Source: an uncultured Mycoplasmatota bacterium (GTDB taxonomy: Bacteria > Bacillota_I > Bacilli_A > RF39 > UBA660). From it: 64,000 nucleotides of DNA. The notes beneath the pieces were generated by a model. The model was not told the origin of the DNA, made no database searches, and saw only the letters and a list, made by a program, of their open reading frames with translations. Below, piece after piece: positions 43,446-53,242 of the stretch. How positions within the stretch are numbered: the stretch's first letter is position 1; every line of letters begins with the position of its first letter. Made by a program: the position numbers and the translations under genes. The stretch spans positions 1-64,000 of the forward strand of contig UREA01000004.1 of assembly GCA_900546715.1 (NCBI GenBank), given 5' to 3'.

Positions 43446-45861
43446 ATTCCTCGATTTTTCTAATATAATCGATTAATTTATCTTTTACATTATCATTTTT
43501 ATATTTTTCACTTGTTTTTCTTGCGTTTTTTGATAACTTATTTTTTTCTTTAACGGACATATCAATATATTCTAAAACCTTATTTGCATATTTTTTTATG
43601 TCTCTATCACTTATAATAAATCCGTTTTCATTATTTCTTATAACATCTAACACTCCTTTAGCACTATCAAAGGCAATACAAGGTATTCCATAACTCATTG
43701 CCTCAATTACCACTAAACCAAATGATTCTTCAAATGATGTCATTAAATATAAAGAACTATTTTGTAAATATTTTTTTATAAAATTTTGATTTTTAAATCC
43801 CCATAATTTAATATTATCTTCTAAATTATAATCTTTAATTAATTTAATTAAATTTTCTTTTTCTAATCCATCACCAAAAATATCTAAATGAATACTATTA
43901 TCTTGCTTTACAAAAATTTGCATTATTTTAATTAAATCAGCAAACCCTTTTATTTTATCAAGTCTACCAATGGCAATTAAATTTTTATTATTAACTTTAC
44001 TTATTTCATTATCACCCGGATAATAATTTAAGGCGAGTGGAATAAACTGCATTTTAATATTCACTTTATCTTTATATTGATCATATAAATACTTACTTAC
44101 TGGCATTATATAATCAATATTACTAAGTTTATTTAACTTAGCTATATATTCATCACTAATATCATACACATGTTGTTCACATACCTTTATTGCATCTTTT
44201 CTTCCATATTTATTTAACAATTTACTAAATTCATATCTTGTTGATATAATTACTTTAGCATCACTATTAATTATATATTTTATTAATCTACTATTTTTAT
44301 TCATTAATATATATAAAGATTTAATGCCTTCTTTAAAAGTTTTAATTAATTTAAAACTTTTAAGACTATTAATAAATTCTTCTTTATTTGAAACAGTATT
44401 CATTAAATATGTTACTTTTACTTTTTTACCTAACTTAAATGGTATATCATAACTTTGTTTATATAAAGAAATAATTTCTACTTCATAATTACTACTTAGC
44501 ATTGATGCTTGACTAGCTATAGCATTTTCAACTCCGCCATAACCCATATGCAAAGCTAAAAAAGCTATCTTTTTATCATTTATTTTTACTTTTTCAAATG
44601 CTTTTAAACCACTAGCTAAAAACATACAATAAACTACTATATAAATAGATACTGCAGGTGCCATATAAACATGACCCGCGACATTAGATATGCCAAGACT
44701 CATTAAAATCATTAAAATATAAAACACTCTATTTTTATTTAATTTAAATTTATCTTTAATAAGTAAATACAATAAAAATATAAATGGCATCAAGAATAAT
44801 ATTATTGCAATTACTCCAATATGATAAAATATATCTAAAATATCCATTTCAATTAATTTGGTTACATTTCCATTATTTATTTCAGCATTATTATTAAAAC
44901 CTAGACCAAACAATAAAGTCTCAGCATTAAAATTATCTAAATAAATTTCATTAGTGTTTTTTAAAAAATAATTTCTTTGACTAAGAAGTCTAAGTCCATA
45001 TTTTTTTATTTTAACAAATAAGGAATCACCAGGAAGATCTTCGCAATTAACACATTCATATTCAGTCATTGATGGTGTTTCCATTACCGCAAAGAAATTA
45101 TCCATTGTATAACTTCCAATACTAATCATTAATATTACAATAAATACAATTAAACTAGAAATAAACGGATTTTTAAATACTTTTTTATTATACAAATAAG
45201 ATATTATAAGTACAATAAAACCAGTAATTAAAAGCCCAAATAAAGTTACTTTAGTACCAACATAACTTATAACTAGTAATATTGGAAGTATTCCCAAAAA
45301 TAAATATTTTCTTTTATTACTAATTAAAAGATAAGAAAAAGGAAATAATAAAACTAGTATTGTAGAAACTTCATTCGCCGCATAGAACCAACCAATCATA
45401 CCATATAAACCATTTTCATAAGTATTAAAACTAGTACCAGTAAGTATTGGTAATATTAATAAAACAGAATAAACAATTATAGTATAGAGCATTAATTTTT
45501 CTATTATTTCTTTTTCAAAACCGATATCATCAAATAAACATAAAAATGAGAAAAAGCCAATTGGAAAGAACAAAAATTTTACTAAATAATTTATTTCATT
45601 AAATAAAACATTAAAATTATCAATAGGTTTACATACTAAATAAAATGTACTGAATAAAAAAGCTAATATAATATATATAATTGTTATTTTTTTATATTTT
45701 GATTTAGTTAAGAAAATAGAATATATCACTAAAAATACAAGTAATAATCCTTTAATTATTCCTCCGATAGATATAGATACATCTAAAAATCTAGCAGTTA
45801 TGGAACTACCTAAATCTATAAATGGCAAAAGAAGAAATAACAAATAAATAAATTTCTTCAT
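43444..45861 (-). CDS. Fusion of a Wzy/O-antigen-ligase-like membrane protein with a GT4 glycosyltransferase
   Basis: The 805-residue product is built like the 36654-34624 protein in its first part: about 415 residues with LLPFIDLGSSITARFL at the start, GWFYAANEVSTILVLLFPF near 155 and a large outside loop near 250-320 with a cysteine pair (CVNCEDLPGD). The rest is a GT4 glycosyltransferase: LHMGYGGVENAIASQASML near 440, AIGRLDKIKGFADLIKIM near 630, and FEESFGLVVIEAMSYGIPCIAF near 715. So a membrane polymerase or ligase module is joined to a cytoplasmic glycosyltransferase. It overlaps the previous GT2 gene by four bases and ends a long operon. Confidence 0.87.
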   Translation of the reverse strand: MKKFIYLLFLLLPFIDLGSSITARFLDVSISIGGIIKGLLLVFLVIYSIFLTKSKYKKITIIYIILAFLFSTFYLVCKPIDNFNVLFNEINYLVKFLFFPIGFFSFLCLFDDIGFEKEIIEKLMLYTIIVYSVLLILPILTGTSFNTYENGLYGMIGWFYAANEVSTILVLLFPFSYLLISNKRKYLFLGILPILLVISYVGTKVTLFGLLITGFIVLIISYLYNKKVFKNPFISSLIVFIVILMISIGSYTMDNFFAVMETPSMTEYECVNCEDLPGDSLFVKIKKYGLRLLSQRNYFLKNTNEIYLDNFNAETLLFGLGFNNNAEINNGNVTKLIEMDILDIFYHIGVIAIILFLMPFIFLLYLLIKDKFKLNKNRVFYILMILMSLGISNVAGHVYMAPAVSIYIVVYCMFLASGLKAFEKVKINDKKIAFLALHMGYGGVENAIASQASMLSSNYEVEIISLYKQSYDIPFKLGKKVKVTYLMNTVSNKEEFINSLKSFKLIKTFKEGIKSLYILMNKNSRLIKYIINSDAKVIISTRYEFSKLLNKYGRKDAIKVCEQHVYDISDEYIAKLNKLSNIDYIMPVSKYLYDQYKDKVNIKMQFIPLALNYYPGDNEISKVNNKNLIAIGRLDKIKGFADLIKIMQIFVKQDNSIHLDIFGDGLEKENLIKLIKDYNLEDNIKLWGFKNQNFIKKYLQNSSLYLMTSFEESFGLVVIEAMSYGIPCIAFDSAKGVLDVIRNNENGFIISDRDIKKYANKVLEYIDMSVKEKNKLSKNARKTSEKYKNDNVKDKLIDYIRKIEE

Positions 45862-46820
45862 TTTGTATTTCTCCTTTCTAACAAATTATAAATTGTACAA
45901 TACAACTTAGTTAATATTTTACTAGATTTCACTTTTCTTTTCAAGTAGTTAAACTTATTTAAATAATTACATCTTCTCCATTTACTATCTAAATTATCTA
46001 AATAATCAAATGCTTCATCAATAAATTTATTTCTAATATTTTTATTATTTATATATCTTTGTTGAATTGTATAATCCGTAAGTATCATTACTACCAAATT
46101 AATCATAGCTTCATGCATATAATCATATTTTTCTAAATCTTTAACAATTATATCTGTTATTTTTAATATATCAAATATTCTTTCATCTCTCGTTGTAGTT
46201 TCACTTTTTTCATGAATTACATAATGAGCTAAACATTTATTTATTTTACCTATTTTTTTAGCACTTAATAATAATCTACATACAAATGGTGCATCTTCAT
46301 ATTTTAAATTTTCTATAAATCTATTATTTTTATCTTTAAATAATTCTTTTTTATATATTTTATTACATGGTCCTAAATTTATGTAGTTAATAATTTCTGG
46401 ATTTTCCATTAAGTTTGTATCTTTAAAAGATGCAAACTTAATTTCTTTTAATTCATTATTTATATCCTCAAAGTAATCACATATAACTATATCACATTTA
46501 TCTTTAATGGCTTTATTATACATTACTTCACAAAAATTAGATTCTATATAATCATCTGAATCAATAAACGCTAAATACTCTCCGCTAGCTATTTCTATAC
46601 CAAGATTTCTAGTTTTTCCTATACCTTCATTTTTTTTAGATATATATTTTATTCTTTTATCTTTATATTTTTTTATAATACTTTCACAATTATCAGTTGA
46701 TCCATCATTAATTAAAATAATTTCAATCTCTTTTAAAGTTTGATTTAATAAAGAATTAATACACTTATTTAAATACTTTGCAGTATTATATACTGGTACA
46801 ATAATACTTACCTTTACCAT
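45858..46820 (-). CDS. GT2 family glycosyltransferase
   Basis: The 320-residue product is a single GT-A domain enzyme: VSIIVPVYNTAKYLNKCINSL at 4-24, INDGSTDNC near 36, EYLAFIDSDDYIE near 85-97 with the metal-binding DSDD, and a helical C-terminus rich in lysine. It would add one sugar to the lipid-linked chain in the cytoplasm. It is coupled by a four-base overlap to the following Wzy-GT4 gene. The sugar is unknown. Confidence 0.92.
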   Translation of the reverse strand: MVKVSIIVPVYNTAKYLNKCINSLLNQTLKEIEIILINDGSTDNCESIIKKYKDKRIKYISKKNEGIGKTRNLGIEIASGEYLAFIDSDDYIESNFCEVMYNKAIKDKCDIVICDYFEDINNELKEIKFASFKDTNLMENPEIINYINLGPCNKIYKKELFKDKNNRFIENLKYEDAPFVCRLLLSAKKIGKINKCLAHYVIHEKSETTTRDERIFDILKITDIIVKDLEKYDYMHEAMINLVVMILTDYTIQQRYINNKNIRNKFIDEAFDYLDNLDSKWRRCNYLNKFNYLKRKVKSSKILTKLYCTIYNLLERRNTK

Positions 46821-46822
46821 AA

Positions 46823-48814
46823 TTACCTCTTAATTACTTTTTTAATTATTATTTTAATTGTTGCTACTAAACCATAATTATCTAAACAATAAATTACTTT
46901 TTCTAATACATTTTTATCTGTTGTATTATTTATTGGTCTTTTTTCATATTTTTGCAAATCAATTTTTTTACATTTATCAATACACATTTCCAATGTCTTT
47001 TGATAAGGAGAAGTTTTCAAATGTATTGCCATTTTATAATAAAAATTATAAACTGATCCTTCCAATTGTTTTTTTCTTTTATCAGGTACATCCTCAATCA
47101 TAAATTGCCATAATTCTTCTCCTTCAGATACTGCCTTTGGATTCATATTTGTATCTTGCAACGAATGAATTCTTGTTTTAGCTAATATATCCGTCATATG
47201 AACAAATTGATATTTTTTTAAAAATTTATGCCACAAATCATAATCTTGAGTACATCTAAGATTTTCATTAAATTTACCACATTCATCAAATGCCACTTTA
47301 GGTATTAACATAGTTATTCCATTTACACAACCACGAAGAAGACAATATTCAGGTATTAAAGTGTTTTTATGATTAATAATTACTTCACTTAACTTTCTAC
47401 CATTTTCATTTATAAGTAAATAATTACTAAATAATACAATATTTTTATTTTTTTGCCTACTAAAAAAATTTATTTGATTTTCTATTTTTTGTGGAAAATA
47501 TAAATCATCATGTGAAAGCCAAGAAAAATATTTCCCTTGCATTTTTTCAATTGCTAAATTAAGAGCAGAAGCAACTCCCCCATTTTCTTTTTTGAAATAT
47601 CTTATTTTATTTTTATATTTCTTACAAATAGCATCAGTATTATCAACAGATCCATCATTCACCACAATTATTTCAATATTATTATAAGTTTGTGCAAGTG
47701 CACTTTCAATTGCTTCTTCTAAATAATTCTCTCCATTATAAACTGGAATTACTATAGATACTAACGGATTAAACCCATCAGGATCTATATTTTGCCATTT
47801 GTTATACTTATCAGAAATAACTTCATTTTTTATTATTTTATTATATATATTATCATAATCATTATTATTCATATCTTTTATTATATTACGATAAATTTTA
47901 GATTTATATAAATTGTTATTTTTCAAAAAATTATTTTTTTCTAAAAGATATTCTTTTTTATTTTTAGTCATATTTTCTTTTACTATTCCTAAAAATTCCC
48001 TTACTTTATATATTGGTATAACATCTAAAGAATAACAAATATGAGGTATATATGCATTTGCAGCATAAATTTGTGCATAAGTTATATTTTGCTCATATAA
48101 TAAATCTATCGCTTCAATTAAGCATTCCAATCCATCCTTATATTTTTCATAATTAATATTTCTAGTAAGAGAATCAGGACTTTGATAATAGTAATAGTAA
48201 TTATCTTTACAATATGATATTTTATTTGCTTTAATTATTGCAAAAATACTAAATAATATATCATCACTCTTTTTTTTAGAAAACTGATTATTTTTAATTA
48301 AATCTTTTTTAAATAACTTAGAACAAGTTGAAACACAAGCCCAATTACCTAGTAATATTTCTTTAGAGATATTTATATCGTTACTTTCTTTTGTAGAATA
48401 TATATTGTTAACATAAATATTATTTTTTATTTCTTTATCATTTTCCACCAAAGAAATATCAGATACGACTATATCACTACTTTCCTTTTCGGCAAGTTTT
48501 AACATTGTTTGAAAATACAATTTATCCACATAATCATCAGCATCAATAAAACCTATATATTTACCATTAGCAATTTCTAGCGCTTTATTGCGACTTAGGC
48601 CTGCTCCAATATTTTTATCATTGTTAATTAAAACAATATTTTTATCTACATTCTCATTTTGATAGTTTTTAATAATTTTTAAAGATTCATCTGTTGAGCA
48701 ATCATTGATTATTATTAGTTCATCATTAACTGTTAAATACTTTAAAAATGAATCTAAGCATTTATTTAAATATTTTTCAGCATTATATACTGGCATAATA
48801 ATTGATAAATTCAT
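46823..48814 (-). CDS. Two-domain GT2 glycosyltransferase
   Basis: The 663-residue product holds two GT-A domains. The first begins LSIIMPVYNAEKYLNKCLDSF with GFIDADDYVDK near 96. The second begins near residue 350 with PLVSIVIPVYNGENYLEEAI and has FSWLSHDDLYFPQKIE near 437. The second domain is clearly a close copy of the N-terminal domain of the 52105-49886 protein. Two-domain GT2 enzymes can add two sugars or alternate them, as in chondroitin-type polymerases; that role is only a possibility here. Confidence 0.9.
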   Translation of the reverse strand: MNLSIIMPVYNAEKYLNKCLDSFLKYLTVNDELIIINDCSTDESLKIIKNYQNENVDKNIVLINNDKNIGAGLSRNKALEIANGKYIGFIDADDYVDKLYFQTMLKLAEKESSDIVVSDISLVENDKEIKNNIYVNNIYSTKESNDINISKEILLGNWACVSTCSKLFKKDLIKNNQFSKKKSDDILFSIFAIIKANKISYCKDNYYYYYQSPDSLTRNINYEKYKDGLECLIEAIDLLYEQNITYAQIYAANAYIPHICYSLDVIPIYKVREFLGIVKENMTKNKKEYLLEKNNFLKNNNLYKSKIYRNIIKDMNNNDYDNIYNKIIKNEVISDKYNKWQNIDPDGFNPLVSIVIPVYNGENYLEEAIESALAQTYNNIEIIVVNDGSVDNTDAICKKYKNKIRYFKKENGGVASALNLAIEKMQGKYFSWLSHDDLYFPQKIENQINFFSRQKNKNIVLFSNYLLINENGRKLSEVIINHKNTLIPEYCLLRGCVNGITMLIPKVAFDECGKFNENLRCTQDYDLWHKFLKKYQFVHMTDILAKTRIHSLQDTNMNPKAVSEGEELWQFMIEDVPDKRKKQLEGSVYNFYYKMAIHLKTSPYQKTLEMCIDKCKKIDLQKYEKRPINNTTDKNVLEKVIYCLDNYGLVATIKIIIKKVIKR

Positions 48815-48822
48815 ATTTCACT

Positions 48823-49875
48823 CTATTTCCTTTTAAATAAATTCGTAAGATTTCTTAATGGCTTTGTAATCCTCCAACTTTTAGAATTTAATATATCATT
48901 TAAATAATTGTTAATTTCTGTGTTTGACTTTTTAATAATTTCATTTTCTTCAATATAATTCCTTTGTTGTTGTTTTAACATATCATATTCATTTTTTATT
49001 TTCTTATTCTCTAATTTAAGATTTTCTAAATCTTTTTGAAAATCCATTTTTTTAAATTCTGCTTTTATAAAATCATATTGAGATTTCAACAAATTATTAA
49101 TACTATAAATACTATTTTCATAATTTTGTATTAATAAGTCTTTTTCAATTTTTTCAGCATATTTAGCTTTAATCATAATTCGATTATCACTTTCTTCTTT
49201 TATCAAAGATAAAACATACCCCTGATTAATTAAAAATTCCGTACATTTATATGCACAATATTCCGAATGTAATTCTATATATATTAATGGGTGATATTTA
49301 CTAATAGTATTAATAGCCCCTAATAATAACATAAATTCTGCTCCCTCGATATCTATCTTAATAATATCAGGAATCAATTTATTTTTTGAAACAAAAGAAT
49401 CCAAAGTTTTTGTTTCTACAATTTGATATTCAAAACAATTTGGCAAATTATCATTAGATATAGTAGAATGAGAACCTTCAATTCTAGAAGTTGAACTAGG
49501 TCCTTCAATAACTTTTGACAAATACATTTTTACACTAGCATTTGCGTTTGACAGCGCATATGGAAATACTCTTATATTGGCTGAAATTTTTTTGTTTTTC
49601 TCAAAATTTTTCTCTATTCTCTTTCGATTATAAGGATTTGGTTCAAACGCAATAATTTTACAATTTTTAGAATACTTGGAAAAAACCATGCTAGACAAAC
49701 CTATAAATGCTCCTACATCAAATATAGTTTTATTATTCAGTTCTTCAGAAATCATATCATTAACCATTTCTGGATCAGTATTACCATTTTCATATACTTT
49801 AAAATATTCTGCTGTAGTATAAATTTTTATTCCTTTAGCATTTCCTTCATTAAATTCATAAAAATCTAATTTCAT
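48823..49875 (-). CDS. FkbM family methyltransferase with C-terminal coiled coil
   Basis: The 350-residue product has the FkbM methyltransferase core: KTIFDVGAFIGLSSMVFSKY near 49-68, IIAFEPNPYNRKRIEKN, LDSFVSKNKLIPDIIKIDIEGAEF near 160-182. These enzymes put a methyl group on sugar hydroxyls or carboxyls, often in surface polymers. After residue 230 comes a coiled coil of about 90 residues (LENLKLENKKIKNEYDMLKQ), and the end (SKSWRITKPLRNLTNLF) is a motif often found at the end of glycosyltransferase domains. The coiled coil may set chain length or hold the enzyme in a complex. Confidence 0.87.
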   Translation of the reverse strand: MKLDFYEFNEGNAKGIKIYTTAEYFKVYENGNTDPEMVNDMISEELNNKTIFDVGAFIGLSSMVFSKYSKNCKIIAFEPNPYNRKRIEKNFEKNKKISANIRVFPYALSNANASVKMYLSKVIEGPSSTSRIEGSHSTISNDNLPNCFEYQIVETKTLDSFVSKNKLIPDIIKIDIEGAEFMLLLGAINTISKYHPLIYIELHSEYCAYKCTEFLINQGYVLSLIKEESDNRIMIKAKYAEKIEKDLLIQNYENSIYSINNLLKSQYDFIKAEFKKMDFQKDLENLKLENKKIKNEYDMLKQQQRNYIEENEIIKKSNTEINNYLNDILNSKSWRITKPLRNLTNLFKRK

Positions 49876-49885
49876 TATTATTCAC

Positions 49886-52105
49886 CTACTCATCAAATTT
49901 TATTATCTTTTTAAATAAATTCATTATTTTTTTATCAGAATTCAAAATTACTTTTTTTATTTCTTTTCTAGTTTTTAAAGGCAATAATCGATAAAATTTT
50001 CTAAAAACATTTGACTTATATACAATAGGAATAGTAGTATAGTTTGTTTCTGAATAAACATTATGTTTTTTTAATTGTTCAATTGTTAATTTAGCTTCTG
50101 TTGAAAGTAAATGATTTTTCATTACATCTTTATATACATTAATTATGTTATTAATATATATATCTTTTGAATAATTTTTTTCTACAAAATTACGACATAT
50201 ATTCCCTTTTCTGATAAGTTCCTTTTTATCTTTAATCAATTCTGATAATTTATTAGAAAAAGAATCTTCATCAACGCATAAACCGATATTTGGCGACGAA
50301 ATAACTTCGCTAATGGCAGAGCCAGGGCTATTTATAGACAATACAAATTTTCCACACGCCATTGCTTCAATAGCCATCATTCCAAATGTTTCTTGTTTTG
50401 ATGGCATTAAGAAAATATCACACGCTTGATACAACTTTATTAACTTTTCATCATCAACCCAACCATATTCTTTAATATTATACTCATTTTTATCCAAATC
50501 ACTTAATAATCCGATTTGGTCAGTTGTTAATATTGTAATATTTTTTTGGCATTTTATATTATTTAATGCTTTTTTTATTATATTTAATCCCTTAAATTGG
50601 TCATTAACACTTCTAAACATTATTACAATATCGTTTTCTGGAATATCTAGCTCATCTCTAATAGTTTTTTGATTATTGGTTGGTTTAAACTTTTCTAAAT
50701 TTATCCCAAATGGAACCTTATATATTTTTTTATCTTTCCAAATTGGTGATTTCAAAACTTTATTTTTCATCCATTCTGTAGAAACTATTATTGCAATTTG
50801 TGAATTATTTATCGCTTTTTTCTTTAATAAAAAGTTTAAAGATGAATAGTCGCTAGATAACGGAAATAATTCGTCCAAATATTCACAATCAAAACATTGC
50901 TTTTGCCATTTATCACAGTCAAAGTGGTGTACACAATGTCCTCCTAAGAAAAAAGGATCATGCATACTTATAACACAGGGCTTAAGTTCTGTTATATAAG
51001 GTAAATATTCTAAATTTATCAAATTATGTATTAAATGAAAATGTATTATATCTGCCCCGTAAAATAATTTATTTTTTAAAAATTCTTTTTCGGAATTTTT
51101 CATATTAAAGTCAAATAAAAATGTTTTTTTATCGTCAGATTGTTTAAACAAAACCATTTGCTTAGAAGATATTCCGTTTTCTCTTAAATAATTGTGTAAA
51201 TCATGACCATTAAACTTATTACCTATTAAGTCATATGAAGAAACTTGTAAATTCTTTATTAATTTATCACTTATATAATTATACGCTTTATAATAACCTG
51301 CTGCCCCAAAAAAATCTAACATATCTTCATAAAAATCCAACTTTGTAGGTGCTAATAATTTAAAATCATTTTCTTTAAAATTATCAATAATTTTTATAAA
51401 TAAATCACTATATTCTTCTGAACCTTTAACTTTACTTCTTCTTCCTTGTCTATTAGAAGAATCTCTTGCCGTTACTAAAATTTCAGGAATTAATTTATGA
51501 GGAAATTTTGAAAACGCTCTATAGAAAAATTCAAAATCTTGAGCAACTAATGATTTTTCATCAAATAAGCCTACTTTTTTAAAACAAGCCTTAGGAATTA
51601 ACAATGTACAACCATGCGTCAGATTATAAATTATTGGATGTAGCATAGATTTTTCTCTTGGTGGATATTCCTTTATATGATCTATATAATGTGTTTCATA
51701 TATTTTTTCATAATTTTCGTTTATACCATTAAGATCAGACATCATTATTGTATTTTTGTTTTCTAACTTTTCCAATTCTTCTACTTGTCTTTTAATTTTA
51801 TTTGGATAATATTTATCATCATGTGAAAGCCAAGAGAAATATTCTCCATTCATGTTTTTTATTCCCAAATTTAGTGCTGTAGATGTACCTCCGTTTTCTT
51901 TTTTAAAATATCTTATTTTATTACCATAACTTTTACATATTTCATCAGTTCTATCTTCTGAACCATCATTAACAACAATAATTTCAATATTATCATAAGT
52001 TTGTGCTAAAGCACTATCTATTGCTTCAGCAACATAATTCTCACCATTATATACAGGAATAATAATGGAAACTAAAGGGTTAAATTTTTCTTTTTTGTTT
52101 GCCAT
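49886..52105 (-). CDS. GT2-GT4 fused glycosyltransferase
   Basis: The 739-residue product has a GT2 domain first (NPLVSIIIPVYNGENYVAEA near 8-27, YFSWLSHDDKYYPNKIK near 95) and a GT4 domain second (about 300-660) with HDPFFLGGHCVHHFDCDKW near 375, a cysteine cluster QCFDCEYLDELFP, and KQETFGMMAIEAMACGKFV near 590. The GxCxxxxDC-type segment is typical of GT4 enzymes of surface polysaccharide loci. It lies between the 2-epimerase and FkbM genes in the long operon. The sugars are unknown. Confidence 0.9.
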   Translation of the reverse strand: MANKKEKFNPLVSIIIPVYNGENYVAEAIDSALAQTYDNIEIIVVNDGSEDRTDEICKSYGNKIRYFKKENGGTSTALNLGIKNMNGEYFSWLSHDDKYYPNKIKRQVEELEKLENKNTIMMSDLNGINENYEKIYETHYIDHIKEYPPREKSMLHPIIYNLTHGCTLLIPKACFKKVGLFDEKSLVAQDFEFFYRAFSKFPHKLIPEILVTARDSSNRQGRRSKVKGSEEYSDLFIKIIDNFKENDFKLLAPTKLDFYEDMLDFFGAAGYYKAYNYISDKLIKNLQVSSYDLIGNKFNGHDLHNYLRENGISSKQMVLFKQSDDKKTFLFDFNMKNSEKEFLKNKLFYGADIIHFHLIHNLINLEYLPYITELKPCVISMHDPFFLGGHCVHHFDCDKWQKQCFDCEYLDELFPLSSDYSSLNFLLKKKAINNSQIAIIVSTEWMKNKVLKSPIWKDKKIYKVPFGINLEKFKPTNNQKTIRDELDIPENDIVIMFRSVNDQFKGLNIIKKALNNIKCQKNITILTTDQIGLLSDLDKNEYNIKEYGWVDDEKLIKLYQACDIFLMPSKQETFGMMAIEAMACGKFVLSINSPGSAISEVISSPNIGLCVDEDSFSNKLSELIKDKKELIRKGNICRNFVEKNYSKDIYINNIINVYKDVMKNHLLSTEAKLTIEQLKKHNVYSETNYTTIPIVYKSNVFRKFYRLLPLKTRKEIKKVILNSDKKIMNLFKKIIKFDE

Positions 52106-52132
52106 TTCAATAACCTACCTCTTTATAATTTT

Positions 52133-53242
52133 TTAATATCTTCTCCATACTGTTCTATTTACATAATCAGTATAACTCATAATTATCTTAACCATTTTGA
52201 TACCTACATGATCAACATCATAATCATTTACTATATGTGGTTTACTATCTTGAGTAGTTATCACTTTTATAGCATCCAGAACGCCTTCTTTATCAACTCC
52301 ACTCATAATAAGTGTACCTTCATCCATTCCTTCTGGTCTTTCATGTGCCTGTCTAATAGTAATTGCTGGAAATCCCATAATTGAAGATTCTTCAGTAATT
52401 GTTCCACTATCAGAAATTACACAAAATGCATTTTTTTGCAATTTATTATAATCGTTAAATCCTAAAGGTTTCATATATTTAACGAGTTCGTTAAATTTGA
52501 TACCTTCAGCTTCAATTTTTTTTCTTGTTCTTGGATGAGCACTAAATATAATTGGCATTTTATAGGTTTCTGCAACTGCATTAATTGATTCCATTAATGC
52601 TTTAAAATTTTTAGGATTATCCACATTTTCTTCTCTATGAGCACTTAAGACAAAATATTTTCCTTTTTCAATATTTAATCTTTCTAAAATATCACTATTT
52701 TCAATTTGTTCTTTATTAACATTTAATACTTCCTTCATACTAGAGCCAGTTTTAATAATCGTTTCAGGTCTAATTCCTTCAGCAATTAAATATCTTCTTG
52801 CATGTTCCGTTAAAACTAAATTAATATCACTTAAATGATCTAATACTTTTCTATTTAGTTCTTCAGGTACTCTTTCATCAAAACAACGATTTCCCGCTTC
52901 CATATGAAATACTGGAACTTTATTTCTTTTAGCAGAAATTACCGCTAGACAAGAATTAGTATCTCCATATAATAAAATTGCATCTGGTTTTTGTTCTTTA
53001 ATTATTTTATCAGATTTAATAATTACATTACCAATAGTTTCTGCAGCATTTTCACCAGCTGCATTCATATAAATATCTGGTTCTCTTAATCCTAAATCTT
53101 TAAAGAAAACTTCATTTAATTCATAATCATAATTTTGTCCTGTATGAACTAAAATATGTTCTGTATACTTATCTAATTCTTTTATGGTACTAGCAAGTTT
53201 TATAATCTCTGGTCTAGTTCCAACAATTGTCATTACTTTCAT
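52133..53242 (-). CDS. UDP-N-acetylglucosamine 2-epimerase family protein (WecB/CapG-like)
   Basis: The 369-residue product has the family blocks IVGTRPEIIKLASTIKEL near 5-22, HTGQNYDYELNEVFF, GDTNSCLAV near 93, HMEAGNRCFDERVPEELNRK near 111-130, and DSGTITEESS near 275. With the two genes before it, the order matches CapE-CapF-CapG or WbvB-WbvR-WbvD type pathways, in which this enzyme changes C2 of a UDP-2-acetamido-2,6-dideoxy sugar to give UDP-L-FucNAc or UDP-L-QuiNAc. It might also make UDP-ManNAc for the TagA-like domain; both roles are open. Confidence 0.9.
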   Translation of the reverse strand: MKVMTIVGTRPEIIKLASTIKELDKYTEHILVHTGQNYDYELNEVFFKDLGLREPDIYMNAAGENAAETIGNVIIKSDKIIKEQKPDAILLYGDTNSCLAVISAKRNKVPVFHMEAGNRCFDERVPEELNRKVLDHLSDINLVLTEHARRYLIAEGIRPETIIKTGSSMKEVLNVNKEQIENSDILERLNIEKGKYFVLSAHREENVDNPKNFKALMESINAVAETYKMPIIFSAHPRTRKKIEAEGIKFNELVKYMKPLGFNDYNKLQKNAFCVISDSGTITEESSIMGFPAITIRQAHERPEGMDEGTLIMSGVDKEGVLDAIKVITTQDSKPHIVNDYDVDHVGIKMVKIIMSYTDYVNRTVWRRY

